From positions 1 to 19,807 of the forward strand of contig CALXTZ010000013.1 of assembly GCA_944391545.1 (NCBI GenBank): 19,807 nucleotides of DNA, in the 5' to 3' direction. The translations under genes and the position numbers were made by a program. Origin of the DNA: an uncultured Alphaproteobacteria bacterium (lineage in GTDB: Bacteria > Pseudomonadota > Alphaproteobacteria > CAAHEQ01 > UBA3637). Within the stretch, counting starts at the first letter, position 1; every line of letters starts with the position of its first letter. Below the pieces are notes generated by a model. That model searched no databases. It saw nothing but the letters and a program-made list of their open reading frames with translations, and was not told the DNA's origin. This document shows, one piece after another, positions 8,313 through 14,992 of the stretch.

Positions 8313-8390
8313 AGGGGAGCCTATCGGCGTATGTTTTTGTGAATAAAAACAAATTCTTGTCCAAAAGTCCCAAAAACGCTCCCCTTTTTT
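8313..8390 (+). terminator. Long-stem terminator-like structure after the flavoprotein gene
   Basis: AGGGGAGC (8313-8320) pairs perfectly with GCTCCCCT (8378-8385), and T6 covers 8385-8390. The enclosed 57 nt contain an inner hairpin, GTTTTT (8333-8338) with AAAAAC (8345-8350). The loop is much longer than in a standard intrinsic terminator, so a small structured RNA or 3'-UTR element is an alternative. Confidence 0.5.
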
Positions 8391-8391
8391 A

Positions 8392-8421
8392 TTGACTTTA
8401 CAGACGTTTTCATTCTACACT
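8392..8421 (+). promoter_or_regulatory. Putative sigma70 promoter of the mla operon
   Basis: TTGACT (8392-8397), an 18-nt spacer and TACACT (8416-8421) lie directly after the preceding terminator's T-run and about 30 nt upstream of the mlaE-like start. No MlaE-proximal alternative was seen. Confidence 0.45.
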
Positions 8422-8452
8422 AAAACACTTTTTAACCAAAAGATGTGAACAA

Positions 8453-9571
8453 ATGAATACGGCGCTGTCTTTTTCTATGCAAAAAAATCACCTGACAATT
8501 ATACTCGCGGGGGATTTCATTCGATATGAAGATGAACGCGTCCTCCATCCGCTTTGGGCACAGGTTCGGGGAAAATCGCCGAAAACCATTACGTTTGACT
8601 CGCAAAAACTTCAAAACTGGGATTCTTCTTTGGTCGTGTTGATTTACCGGCTCATGCAGTACGCTGCCAAACACGCCGTGCAGATCGATACAACCGGTCT
8701 TCCGATCGGCTTGCAACGATTACTGACATTGGCTTTTTCCGTCGACAGAAAACCGACCGTCTCCAAAATACCGCACTTGGATTTTTTAAGTCGCATCGGA
8801 CAAACGGTTTTAGTCATCATTGACAGCATTCAAAAGGGTCTGCGCTTTATCAAAGCGGTTTTAAAATCCATCGGCCGAGCCATTGCCGGAACGGCGGTGA
8901 TGCGCAACATCGATTTTTGGTTTGCTTTGGATGACTGCGGTCCGAAAGCCATCGGCATTGTTTCTCTTATCAGCTTTATGGTCGGGCTTATTCTGGCATT
9001 TGTCGGCGCCATTCAATTGAAAACGTTCGGGGCTCAAATTTATGTCGCCAGTTTGGTTGCCATCGGCATGACGCGGATTATGGGCGCTATCATGGCCGGG
9101 ATTATCATGGCCGGTCGAACGGGTGCTTCCTATGCAGCGACCATCGGCACCATGCAGGTCAATGAAGAATTGGATGCTTTAAAAACAATGGGCATTCCGG
9201 CAACCGACTTTTTGGTTTTGCCCCGCATCATGGCATTGGTGTTGATTATGCCGCTTTTAACAATGTGGGCCGACTTTATGGGAATGATCGGCGGCGGCGC
9301 CGTCGGTGTCTTTATGTTAGACATTGCACCGCAGGAATATTGGAATTATTCCATCAAAGCGTTCGATTTAACCAACTTTTTGGTCGGTGTTTTTCACGGG
9401 TTTGTTTTCGGGGCCGTGATTGCACTGTGCGGATGTTATTACGGCATCCATTGCGGCCGTAATGCCGACAGCGTCGGGATTGCGACAACCAAAGCGGTTG
9501 TCAGCGCGATTGTATGGATGATTGTGATGACCGGCATCATCACTTGGATATGTGAGGCGATCGGCATATGA
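8453..9571 (+). CDS. mlaE: Mla-type ABC transporter permease with fused N-terminal STAS domain
   Basis: Inner-membrane permease of the phospholipid-trafficking Mla system. Residues 1 to about 105 form a STAS domain like MlaB (ITFDSQKLQNWDSSLVVLIY, with the family D-S-S-L). About 125-372 are the MlaE permease: GPKAIGIVSLISFMVGLILA, then GMTRIMGAIMAGIIMAGRTG, then GTMQVNEELDALKTMGI, a cytosolic coupling motif, with further membrane helices to the C-terminus. In E. coli MlaB and MlaE are separate, so one polypeptide replaces two here. The Shine-Dalgarno sequence is weak. The stop overlaps the ATPase start by ATGA, so the two subunits are probably translated together. Confidence 0.92.
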   Translation: MNTALSFSMQKNHLTIILAGDFIRYEDERVLHPLWAQVRGKSPKTITFDSQKLQNWDSSLVVLIYRLMQYAAKHAVQIDTTGLPIGLQRLLTLAFSVDRKPTVSKIPHLDFLSRIGQTVLVIIDSIQKGLRFIKAVLKSIGRAIAGTAVMRNIDFWFALDDCGPKAIGIVSLISFMVGLILAFVGAIQLKTFGAQIYVASLVAIGMTRIMGAIMAGIIMAGRTGASYAATIGTMQVNEELDALKTMGIPATDFLVLPRIMALVLIMPLLTMWADFMGMIGGGAVGVFMLDIAPQEYWNYSIKAFDLTNFLVGVFHGFVFGAVIALCGCYYGIHCGRNADSVGIATTKAVVSAIVWMIVMTGIITWICEAIGI

Positions 9572-10341
9572 CACAAGACATTTCAATCCGTGCGCAAAAT
9601 GTGACGGTCGGTTATGATCATTTTGTCTTATTAGATGACATCAGTTTTACCGTCAACACACATGACATTTTCATTATCATGGGTGCCAGCGGCGGCGGCA
9701 AAAGCAGTTTGCTGCGCGTCCTGACCGGATTAATGCCCCCGTTAAGCGGCAGCATTTTCATTGACGGGGTTGATTTCACGGCCGCCGATGCGCTTTCAAA
9801 AGAACAAATCATGCAAAAATGCGGCGTTCTATATCAAAGCGGAGCTTTGTTCAGCTCCATGACTTTGGCCGAAAACATCGCTCTGCCCTTGCAGCAATAT
9901 ACGGATTATTCGGAAAAAATGATTGCGGATTTGGTTTCTTTGAAGCTGGCCTTGGTCGGATTAAAAGGATTTGAAGATTTTTATCCGTCCGAAATCAGCG
10001 GCGGCATGAAAAAACGAGCCGGTCTGGCCAGAGCATTGGCTTTGGATCCTCAAATCGTTTATTTTGACGAGCCGTCCGCCGGATTGGATCCGATCAGTTC
10101 CAAGCTGTTGGACGATTTGATTATTGACATTAATCAATGTCTCGGCACGACTATCGTGGTGGTCACGCACGAGCTTCATTCCATTTTCGATATCGGAACG
10201 AATTCCATTTTCCTGGATGCCGACACAAAAGGCATTTCCGGACGCGGCAATCCGAAAGATTTGTTAAAAAATCCGCCGAACGCCGCTGTTTACAACTTTT
10301 TAACCCGCGGAGGTCAAACACATGCGCAGAACGGCAAATAA
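9568..10341 (+). CDS. mlaF: Mla-type ABC transporter ATP-binding protein
   Basis: Cytosolic ATPase that pairs with the adjacent permease. The 257 aa show Walker A GASGGGKSS (39-47), signature ISGGMKKRAGLARAL (143-157), Walker B IVYFDEP (163-169), the D-loop SAGLD, and the H-loop VVTHEL (His201). The Q-loop lies near LYQSGALFSSMTLAENIALPL, a sequence typical of MlaF/MCE-associated ATPases rather than drug exporters. Catalytic residues are complete. The gene begins within the mlaE stop (ATGA) and ends 20 nt inside mlaD. Confidence 0.93.
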   Translation: MTQDISIRAQNVTVGYDHFVLLDDISFTVNTHDIFIIMGASGGGKSSLLRVLTGLMPPLSGSIFIDGVDFTAADALSKEQIMQKCGVLYQSGALFSSMTLAENIALPLQQYTDYSEKMIADLVSLKLALVGLKGFEDFYPSEISGGMKKRAGLARALALDPQIVYFDEPSAGLDPISSKLLDDLIIDINQCLGTTIVVVTHELHSIFDIGTNSIFLDADTKGISGRGNPKDLLKNPPNAAVYNFLTRGGQTHAQNGK

Positions 10342-11110
10342 AAAAAGAATCGGCTTGTTTGTTATCATCGGCCTGTTGATGTTTATGAGCGTTATCGGTA
10401 AGTTCTTAAGCGATAAAATCATTACCAATGATGACGATTTGGTCGTGATGTACTTTGCCGAATCAGTCAAAGGATTAAACGTCGGCTCGCCGGTTGTTTT
10501 TAAAGGCGTTCAAATCGGGAAAGTTTCCAAAATCGAACTCATTGCCGGATTGAATGATTTGGAATTCAGTATTCCGGTTTATGCCAAACTGGATGCGACT
10601 CAGGATTTAAAAGTCACCTCCCGCGAATATTATTACAAACAAACGGTGTTGGATGCTTTTATCAAACGCGGGTTGCGGGCGCGGCTGATTACGCAAAGCT
10701 ATCTGACGGGTCAGCTGATGATTGAATTGGAAATGTTGCCGGACACGCCGGTGCGGTTAAAAAACAATCCGAGAGACAAAGACATTTTGGAAATTCCGAC
10801 GGTTTTATCGCCTTTGGGGGAATTATCCAGAGGCATTCAAAATCTGCCGTTCAGAGAAACCATTGTTCGACTCAACGCCATTTTAGACGAGCTGGAACAG
10901 CAATTGCCGCAAATTTTGCCTCAATGGGTTGAAATTTCCAAAACATTGAACCAAATTGTTTCACAAAATGCACCGCAAACGGCCGAGACTTTAAATAATT
11001 TGAATCGGACTCTATATGATGTATCGGATGCCGCGAAATCGTTGCGTAATTTTGCGGATTATATCGAGCGCCACCCCGAAGCGCTGTTAAAAGGTAAAGG
11101 AGGATATTAA
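10322..11110 (+). CDS. mlaD: MCE-domain lipid-binding protein, MlaD type
   Basis: Substrate-binding component of the lipid transporter, anchored in the inner membrane and facing the periplasm. Residues about 9-28 form a single membrane helix (IGLFVIIGLLMFMSVIGKF). About 38-118 form the MCE domain (VVMYFAESVKGLNVGSPVVF, KGVQIGKVSKI, then GLRARLITQSYLTGQLMIEL). The rest is a helical tail (about 165-255) of the kind that builds hydrophobic tunnels in longer MCE proteins. GGAGG at 10309-10313 is 8 nt before ATG, within the end of mlaF. At 262 aa it is longer than E. coli MlaD (about 183 aa), which is common for PqiB/Mla relatives paired with a PqiC-like lipoprotein. Confidence 0.9.
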   Translation: MRRTANKKRIGLFVIIGLLMFMSVIGKFLSDKIITNDDDLVVMYFAESVKGLNVGSPVVFKGVQIGKVSKIELIAGLNDLEFSIPVYAKLDATQDLKVTSREYYYKQTVLDAFIKRGLRARLITQSYLTGQLMIELEMLPDTPVRLKNNPRDKDILEIPTVLSPLGELSRGIQNLPFRETIVRLNAILDELEQQLPQILPQWVEISKTLNQIVSQNAPQTAETLNNLNRTLYDVSDAAKSLRNFADYIERHPEALLKGKGGY

Positions 11111-11689
11111 ATGAAAAAATATGTTATGTTTGCCGCGGCATTGTTGGTCAGCGCGTGTATCGGCACCAGTAAACCGTCTCAATTTTATACGCTCAAAGCC
11201 GTTGCGGCCGATAAAGCCGTCAGCTCAACATCTGTCAGCATCGGGGTCGAAGAAGCCAGAGTGGCGCGCTATTTAGACAAACCGCAAATCGTTTTGGCCG
11301 AAGACAGTGGAGTTGAGTTGCGTATTTCCGAATTGAACCGATGGGCCGAACCGCTGTCGTCTTTGGTTCAACGCACGCTTGTCGAAGATTTAACAACGCT
11401 TTTGCCCAAAGCAACTGTCAAAGAACGCACACAGGCGCGTGAAAAATTTAACTATGTCGTTTTGGTAGAAATCAACCAAATGACCGGTCGATTTAACAAG
11501 GAAGCTCGGTTATCCGGATGGTACTCCGTCATCAATGCGGCCGGAGAAATCGTATCACGCCAACCGGTCACGGTCACGGCACCGATGGGCGATACGTACG
11601 CGGATTATGTCAACACGCAAAGCCTGCTCGTTCAGAAAATGGCGCAAAATTTAGCCGGAGAAATTGTTCGATTGAAACCGCAAAGGTAA
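11111..11689 (+). CDS. ABC-transport auxiliary lipoprotein, PqiC/YmbA-like
   Basis: A 192-aa lipoprotein. MKKYVMFAAALLVSAC is a lipoprotein signal peptide with lipobox LVSAC, so lipidation at Cys16 is expected. The mature part begins with the family's QFYTLKA, followed by VSIGVEEARVARYLDKPQIV, RISELNRWAEPLSSLVQRTL and a C-terminal QSLLVQKMAQNLAGEI. This matches the ABC_trans_aux/PqiC fold, an outer-membrane-attached partner of MCE transporters. Translation begins immediately after the mlaD stop, with AAGGAGG about 7 nt upstream. It is last in the operon; the terminator is at 11708-11734. No MlaA or MlaC gene is in the window. Confidence 0.87.
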   Translation: MKKYVMFAAALLVSACIGTSKPSQFYTLKAVAADKAVSSTSVSIGVEEARVARYLDKPQIVLAEDSGVELRISELNRWAEPLSSLVQRTLVEDLTTLLPKATVKERTQAREKFNYVVLVEINQMTGRFNKEARLSGWYSVINAAGEIVSRQPVTVTAPMGDTYADYVNTQSLLVQKMAQNLAGEIVRLKPQR

Positions 11690-11701
11690 CGATAAGCTCA
11701 T

Positions 11702-11734
11702 AAAAAACCCCTCCTTTGATAACCAAAGGAGGGG
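11702..11734. terminator. Bidirectional hairpin terminator between mla operon and gapdh
   Basis: CCCCTCCTTTG (11708-11718) pairs perfectly with CAAAGGAGGGG (11724-11734) over a 5-nt loop. On the minus strand the stem is followed by T6 (11707-11702), a strong terminator for gapdh. On the plus strand the T-rich stretch begins 3 nt further on and is weaker. Confidence 0.85.
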
Positions 11735-11752
11735 CGGTTCTTTTATAACGGA

Positions 11753-12826
11753 TTAAATCAATCCTTCTTTACGTCCCATGTATTGGATCATCCGAACCAA
11801 AGCGTTAGAATAACCCCATTCATTGTCGTACCAAGAAACAATCTTAAACAAGCGTTTTTCACCTTTCAAGTTATTCTTGACAGTTGCCAATGAATCATAA
11901 ATGGAAGCCCGCGGATCGTGAATGAAGTCTGTAGAAACCAATTCTTCATCCGTATAACCCAATGTGTCTTTCAAATATGTTTCAGATGCTTTTTTCATCA
12001 ACGCATCAATTTCTTCAATGCTGGTATCGCGAGACGCATTGAATGTCAAATCAACGACAGACACATCCGCTACGGCAACACGGAAAGACATCCCCGTCAA
12101 TTTACCTTTCACGCTCGGCAACACTTCACCGACGGCTTTGGCCGCACCCGTCGAAGACGGAATGGTGTTAATCGCAGCCGCACGACCGCCGCGCCAATCT
12201 TTTTTAGACGGCCCGTCCACCGTTTTTTGTGTCGCAGTATAAGCATGAATCGTTGTCATCAATCCGTTTTCAACACCGATGCCTTCTTTCAACAACACAT
12301 GAACCAACGGCGCCAGGCAGTTCGTTGTACAAGAAGCATTCGACACGATTTTATGAACGGCCGGATCAAATTCTTGTTCATTAACGCCATAAACCATCGT
12401 TTTCACATCGCCTTTACCCGGCGCAGAAATCACAACCCGTTTAGCACCGGCTTCCAAGTGGCCTTTTGCCTTTTCGGAATCCGTGAACAAACCGGTAGAT
12501 TCAATCACATAATCAATGTTCAAATCTTTCCACGGCATCGCAGACAATTCTTTTTGAGCCATCAAACACCGAATTTCATGACCGTTGACAACCAAAATAT
12601 CGTCCGCTTCCAAAGACGGATCCGATTTTTTCGTCGAAAAGTCCGCTTTCATGCGGCCTTGAACAGAATCATACTTCAATTGATAGGCGAAATATTTGGC
12701 ATCCGTGGACATATCCACAACAGCCACGACATCAATTTCTTTGCCCAACAAACCCCGTTCCGTAATCGCTTGGAAAACCAACCGTCCAATACGACCGAAA
12801 CCGTTAATTGCAACACGCATTGTCAT
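11753..12826 (-). CDS. gap: Glyceraldehyde-3-phosphate dehydrogenase, phosphorylating
   Basis: Glycolytic/gluconeogenic enzyme converting glyceraldehyde-3-phosphate, NAD+ and Pi to 1,3-bisphosphoglycerate. ATG 12826 (MTMRVAINGFGRIGR, 357 aa) is chosen because AGGAT lies upstream and the family starts here; ATG 12820 is equally possible. The Rossmann motif is INGFGRIGR; Asp38 in VVAVVDMS indicates NAD preference. Catalytic Cys166 lies in NASCTTNC and His194 in TTIHAYTATQKT. The protein is about 20 aa longer than ordinary bacterial GAPDH because of the segment YFAYQLKYDSVQGRMK to LEADDILVVNGHEI. This closely resembles the trypanosomatid glycosomal enzyme (recalled alignment). On the minus strand a TATAGT (12870-12865) may be the -10; no clear -35 was found. 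Confidence 0.95.
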   Translation of the reverse strand: MTMRVAINGFGRIGRLVFQAITERGLLGKEIDVVAVVDMSTDAKYFAYQLKYDSVQGRMKADFSTKKSDPSLEADDILVVNGHEIRCLMAQKELSAMPWKDLNIDYVIESTGLFTDSEKAKGHLEAGAKRVVISAPGKGDVKTMVYGVNEQEFDPAVHKIVSNASCTTNCLAPLVHVLLKEGIGVENGLMTTIHAYTATQKTVDGPSKKDWRGGRAAAINTIPSSTGAAKAVGEVLPSVKGKLTGMSFRVAVADVSVVDLTFNASRDTSIEEIDALMKKASETYLKDTLGYTDEELVSTDFIHDPRASIYDSLATVKNNLKGEKRLFKIVSWYDNEWGYSNALVRMIQYMGRKEGLI

Positions 12827-12936
12827 TACTTTATCCTTTCTTATCGTTAATAACAAACAAAGTGACTATAACACACTTTTCCGAAAGAAGAAAAGCAAAA
12901 TCTGTATGAAAATTTTATGACGCTTGAAAAGGACGG

Positions 12937-14016
12937 TTAAGGCGTTGAATCCGACCGATTTCGGACATGCACGGCCATTATTTTGCTGACAACGGGACCG
13001 ATCAGCAATACCGAAATAAACCGCATCAGTTGAACCGACATGACAAAAGCCATATCAACCGGTGCCGAAGCGGCAATAATGGCGATTGAATCGGCGCCGC
13101 CCGGGCTGGTTGCCAAATAGGCTGTCAACGGAGAAATACCAGCAAACCCGACCAAAGCCAACGCGATACACCCGCACATCACCAACAACAATGCGATAAC
13201 ACCGATTAACTTCGGCAAAATAAACAACGCGTACATAAAAACGGATTTGGTAAATTTTAATCCGATTGTCCAACCGATGACCGCGTAGGTGACGAGCAAC
13301 AAAACCGGCGGCAGTTCAATTTGAATCCATCCCAAATTATTGAAAACAGCGCCGACAATCATCGTCAACAGCATCGGCCCGGCCGGTATTTTGGTTCGAA
13401 GCGCTGCCCACGTACAGACGCCAGCCATCGCCAACGTTCCCGCCAACTGATCCCAAGCAATCGGCGGAAAAGAAAGAATAGAGACCGGCGGTGACGAGCT
13501 GCCGACGCTCAATGCAACCACAGAGGCTAACACAGCCACCATTACGACTCTTAAATACTGCATCAACGCCACCAAACGAATGTCCGCGCCATAGGCTTCG
13601 GCCATAATCGACATCACGGAAGCGGCTCCCGGCCAAGACCCCCAAATCGCAGTGCTGCCCGGCAGAATTTGCCGTTTTTGCAAAAACAATCCGACGAGAA
13701 AGCTGCATCCCAAAACGGATAAAACACTGATGAGCACTAAAATCCAATGCGCGGCTATGTTTTCCAAAACGGACATGGAAAAAACGCGTGCAATCATGCA
13801 TCCCAATAAACTTTGCGCCACAACAAACACGCGATTGGGAATACGCAGAGAACTGCCCATTATCGCAAATATAAGCCCGCCGATAATGGCACCGATTAAA
13901 AATGCGGCCGGCAGTTTCAACAGAATTAATCCCCCGACGATCCCCATTGTTAAAAGGCTTAAAACACACCACCCCCCAATCGGGTTATGATTTAAAAAGA
14001 ACAGTCCCTTTTTCAT
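12937..14016 (-). CDS. AbrB-family polytopic membrane protein
   Basis: A 359-aa membrane protein with about ten hydrophobic segments and an internal duplication, as in the AbrB (PF05145) family. The first repeat carries STAIWGSWPGAASVMSIMAE plus IRLVALMQYLRVVMV. The second carries TAYLATSPGGADSIAIIAA plus MAFVMSVQLMRFISVLL. The paired PGA/PGG motifs followed by a Q-x-x-R helix are the hallmark. A transport role is inferred for the family, but the substrate is not established; older labels such as ammonia monooxygenase are unreliable. AGGGG lies about 7 nt before ATG 14016. It is upstream of gap in the same direction with an 80-110 nt gap that holds a possible gap promoter, so a single operon is not certain. 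Confidence 0.85.
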   Translation of the reverse strand: MKKGLFFLNHNPIGGWCVLSLLTMGIVGGLILLKLPAAFLIGAIIGGLIFAIMGSSLRIPNRVFVVAQSLLGCMIARVFSMSVLENIAAHWILVLISVLSVLGCSFLVGLFLQKRQILPGSTAIWGSWPGAASVMSIMAEAYGADIRLVALMQYLRVVMVAVLASVVALSVGSSSPPVSILSFPPIAWDQLAGTLAMAGVCTWAALRTKIPAGPMLLTMIVGAVFNNLGWIQIELPPVLLLVTYAVIGWTIGLKFTKSVFMYALFILPKLIGVIALLLVMCGCIALALVGFAGISPLTAYLATSPGGADSIAIIAASAPVDMAFVMSVQLMRFISVLLIGPVVSKIMAVHVRNRSDSTP

Positions 14017-14069
14017 GAAATCCCCTTTTGTTCACCTTGCCACTTCTTTTGAGAAGATGCAATAAAAAC

Positions 14070-14098
14070 TTGACTTTTTTATGCGTTTATGATATAAA
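14070..14098 (+). promoter_or_regulatory. Near-consensus sigma70 promoter of the MuF/Tlde1 cassette
   Basis: TTGACT (14070-14075), a 17-nt spacer and TATAAA (14093-14098). Transcription would begin near 14105 and pass through two terminator hairpins before the first start codon at 14184. CTTCT-TTTG-AGAAG (14043-14056), a small dyad, lies just upstream and could be an operator. Confidence 0.6.
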
Positions 14099-14111
14099 GG
14101 AAAAAGTTATC

Positions 14112-14134
14112 CGGGTGCATTGCGCCCGTTTTTT
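14112..14134 (+). terminator. First intrinsic terminator in the leader
   Basis: CGGGTGC (14112-14118) pairs with GCGCCCG (14122-14128) with one T-G wobble over a 3-nt loop, followed directly by T6 (14129-14134). The plus-strand orientation fits only the cassette's own transcript, because the upstream gene is divergent. Confidence 0.7.
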
Positions 14135-14136
14135 AT

Positions 14137-14168
14137 GCCTGTTTGCCTGTGTCAAGCAGGCTTTTTTT
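14137..14168 (+). terminator. Second intrinsic terminator in the leader
   Basis: GCCTGTTTG (14137-14145) pairs with CAAGCAGGC (14153-14161), nine pairs with one T-G wobble, 7-nt loop, followed by T7 (14162-14168). The T-run ends only 3 nt before the Shine-Dalgarno region (AAAGGAG, 14172-14178) of the next gene. Confidence 0.72.
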
Positions 14169-14183
14169 ATGAAAGGAGAAAAA

Positions 14184-14534
14184 ATGACTGAAAGTTTAAA
14201 CCAAGAAGAACTAACAGCTATAATGAATTCCGATGCTTACAGAAACCCGCAAAATGCGGATTATGAAAAAAGTCAAAAATACGTAGCCCAAGGATTTAAG
14301 AATCTTTACCCTGACGATGATAGGAATGAACATCCTGAAAATTACTATGTATGGTCGACCGTGGGAGATCATAAAGTACGAGATTCTCATGCCGCCAGAG
14401 ACGGTGAAGTTTTTTCTTGGAGTGATCCTCCCGAAGGAGGGCATCCCGGCGAGGACTATGGATGCAGATGTACGGCAGAAGAATATATTCCGCCTGAATC
14501 AGATGCAAAAAAAACATTTGGCCGTATCCGTTAA
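14184..14534 (+). CDS. Small protein with phage MuF-like (minor head) C-terminal motif; probably the N-terminal part of a broken gene
   Basis: The chosen start ATG 14184 (MTESLNQEELTAIM, 116 aa) has AAAGGAG about 5 nt upstream; an upstream in-frame ATG at 14028 would translate through both leader terminators and is unlikely. Residues 57-98 (W57, D62-K-V-R, H69, G74, F77-S-W, then DPPEGGHPGEDYGCRC) match the Trp-Asp-Arg-His-Gly...CRC pattern of the Mu gpF-like minor head domain, here without the rest of a capsid protein. The frame ends soon after an A8 run (14507-14514) that contains A AAA AAA in the zero frame. A -1 shift there enters the Tlde1-like segment. So the intact product was, or still is, a MuF-Tlde1 fusion. 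No other phage genes are nearby. Confidence 0.6.
   Translation: MTESLNQEELTAIMNSDAYRNPQNADYEKSQKYVAQGFKNLYPDDDRNEHPENYYVWSTVGDHKVRDSHAARDGEVFSWSDPPEGGHPGEDYGCRCTAEEYIPPESDAKKTFGRIR
14507..14513 (+). other. Candidate -1 slippery heptamer joining the MuF and Tlde1 frames
   Basis: In the zero frame the codons are gcA AAA AAA ACA, so A AAA AAA has canonical slippery phasing. The -1 frame is open from just after a TGA at 14495-14497 and continues to 14780, while the zero frame stops at 14532-14534. The tail frame has no ATG of its own in 14498-14779. The same sequence is equally explained by loss of one A from a run of nine. Confidence 0.4.
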
Positions 14535-14992
14535 AAACAGATCCGGCACAAAAATTAAAATTCAACGGAAAATCTTTACAATTAATAGAGAACCGTAAAA
14601 TCATTAAAGAATGGCCTGCTGTCTCGGGCCGTTCAGGATATCAAGATCCCGAACATCAATCTTTAAAAAATACCGGTCCGATTCCGGCCGGCATATATGC
14701 TGCTCGACTTGACCAATTACAGGGGATTGAAGACCTTAATTTATGGCAAAAGATAATCGGAAATGTCGGACGAGGAACATGACCCGGATTGGAAAATTCT
14801 TGGGGAAATTATCGTGTCTGGCTTGATCCTGCTTTATCTACGCAAACGTTTGGACGCAACCATTTCAGCATTCACGGCGGAACAATACCCGGTTCAGCCG
14901 GATGCATTGATTCAAATCAAATGGACTCTTTTACAAATTGGTTTACACATAATTCAAAAGACGTTATTGTAGAAGTCAATTATGATGATTAA
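14513..14992 (+). pseudogene. Tlde1/DUF2778-like L,D-transpeptidase-fold toxin domain, disrupted
   Basis: Read in the -1 frame relative to the preceding gene, this segment has FNGKSLQLIENRKIIKEW, SGRSGYQDPEHQSLKNTGPIPAGIY, then WGNYRVWLDP, RNHFSIHGG and PGSAGCID. The His (14873-14875) in HGG and Cys (14903-14905) in SAGC are the L,D-transpeptidase-type catalytic pair of Tlde1/DUF2778 proteins. These act on peptidoglycan tetrapeptides in the periplasm as antibacterial effectors. A TGA at 14780-14782 interrupts the frame within GRGT*PGLENSWG, where related proteins as I recall have Trp (TGG to TGA is one change). With the frame change this makes two lesions, so decay is the simplest reading. 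The catalytic residues remain intact downstream of the stop. Confidence 0.6.

Noticed and set aside
11918..12850. A 310-aa open frame antisense to gap
   Set aside because: It lies entirely opposite a well-supported GAPDH gene, with a low-complexity, Arg/His/Phe-rich composition typical of shadow frames, and no family match.
14028..14183. A longer N-terminus for the MuF-like gene, starting at 14028
   Set aside because: The frame would begin upstream of the promoter and read through both terminator hairpins, giving an odd Cys/Phe-rich peptide. The ATG at 14184 has a proper ribosome-binding site.
14780..14782. UGA recoded as Trp in this organism
   Set aside because: TGA ends mlaE in an ATGA overlap, the gene before opgH, the DUF362 gene and the 108-aa membrane gene, so UGA is a stop here.
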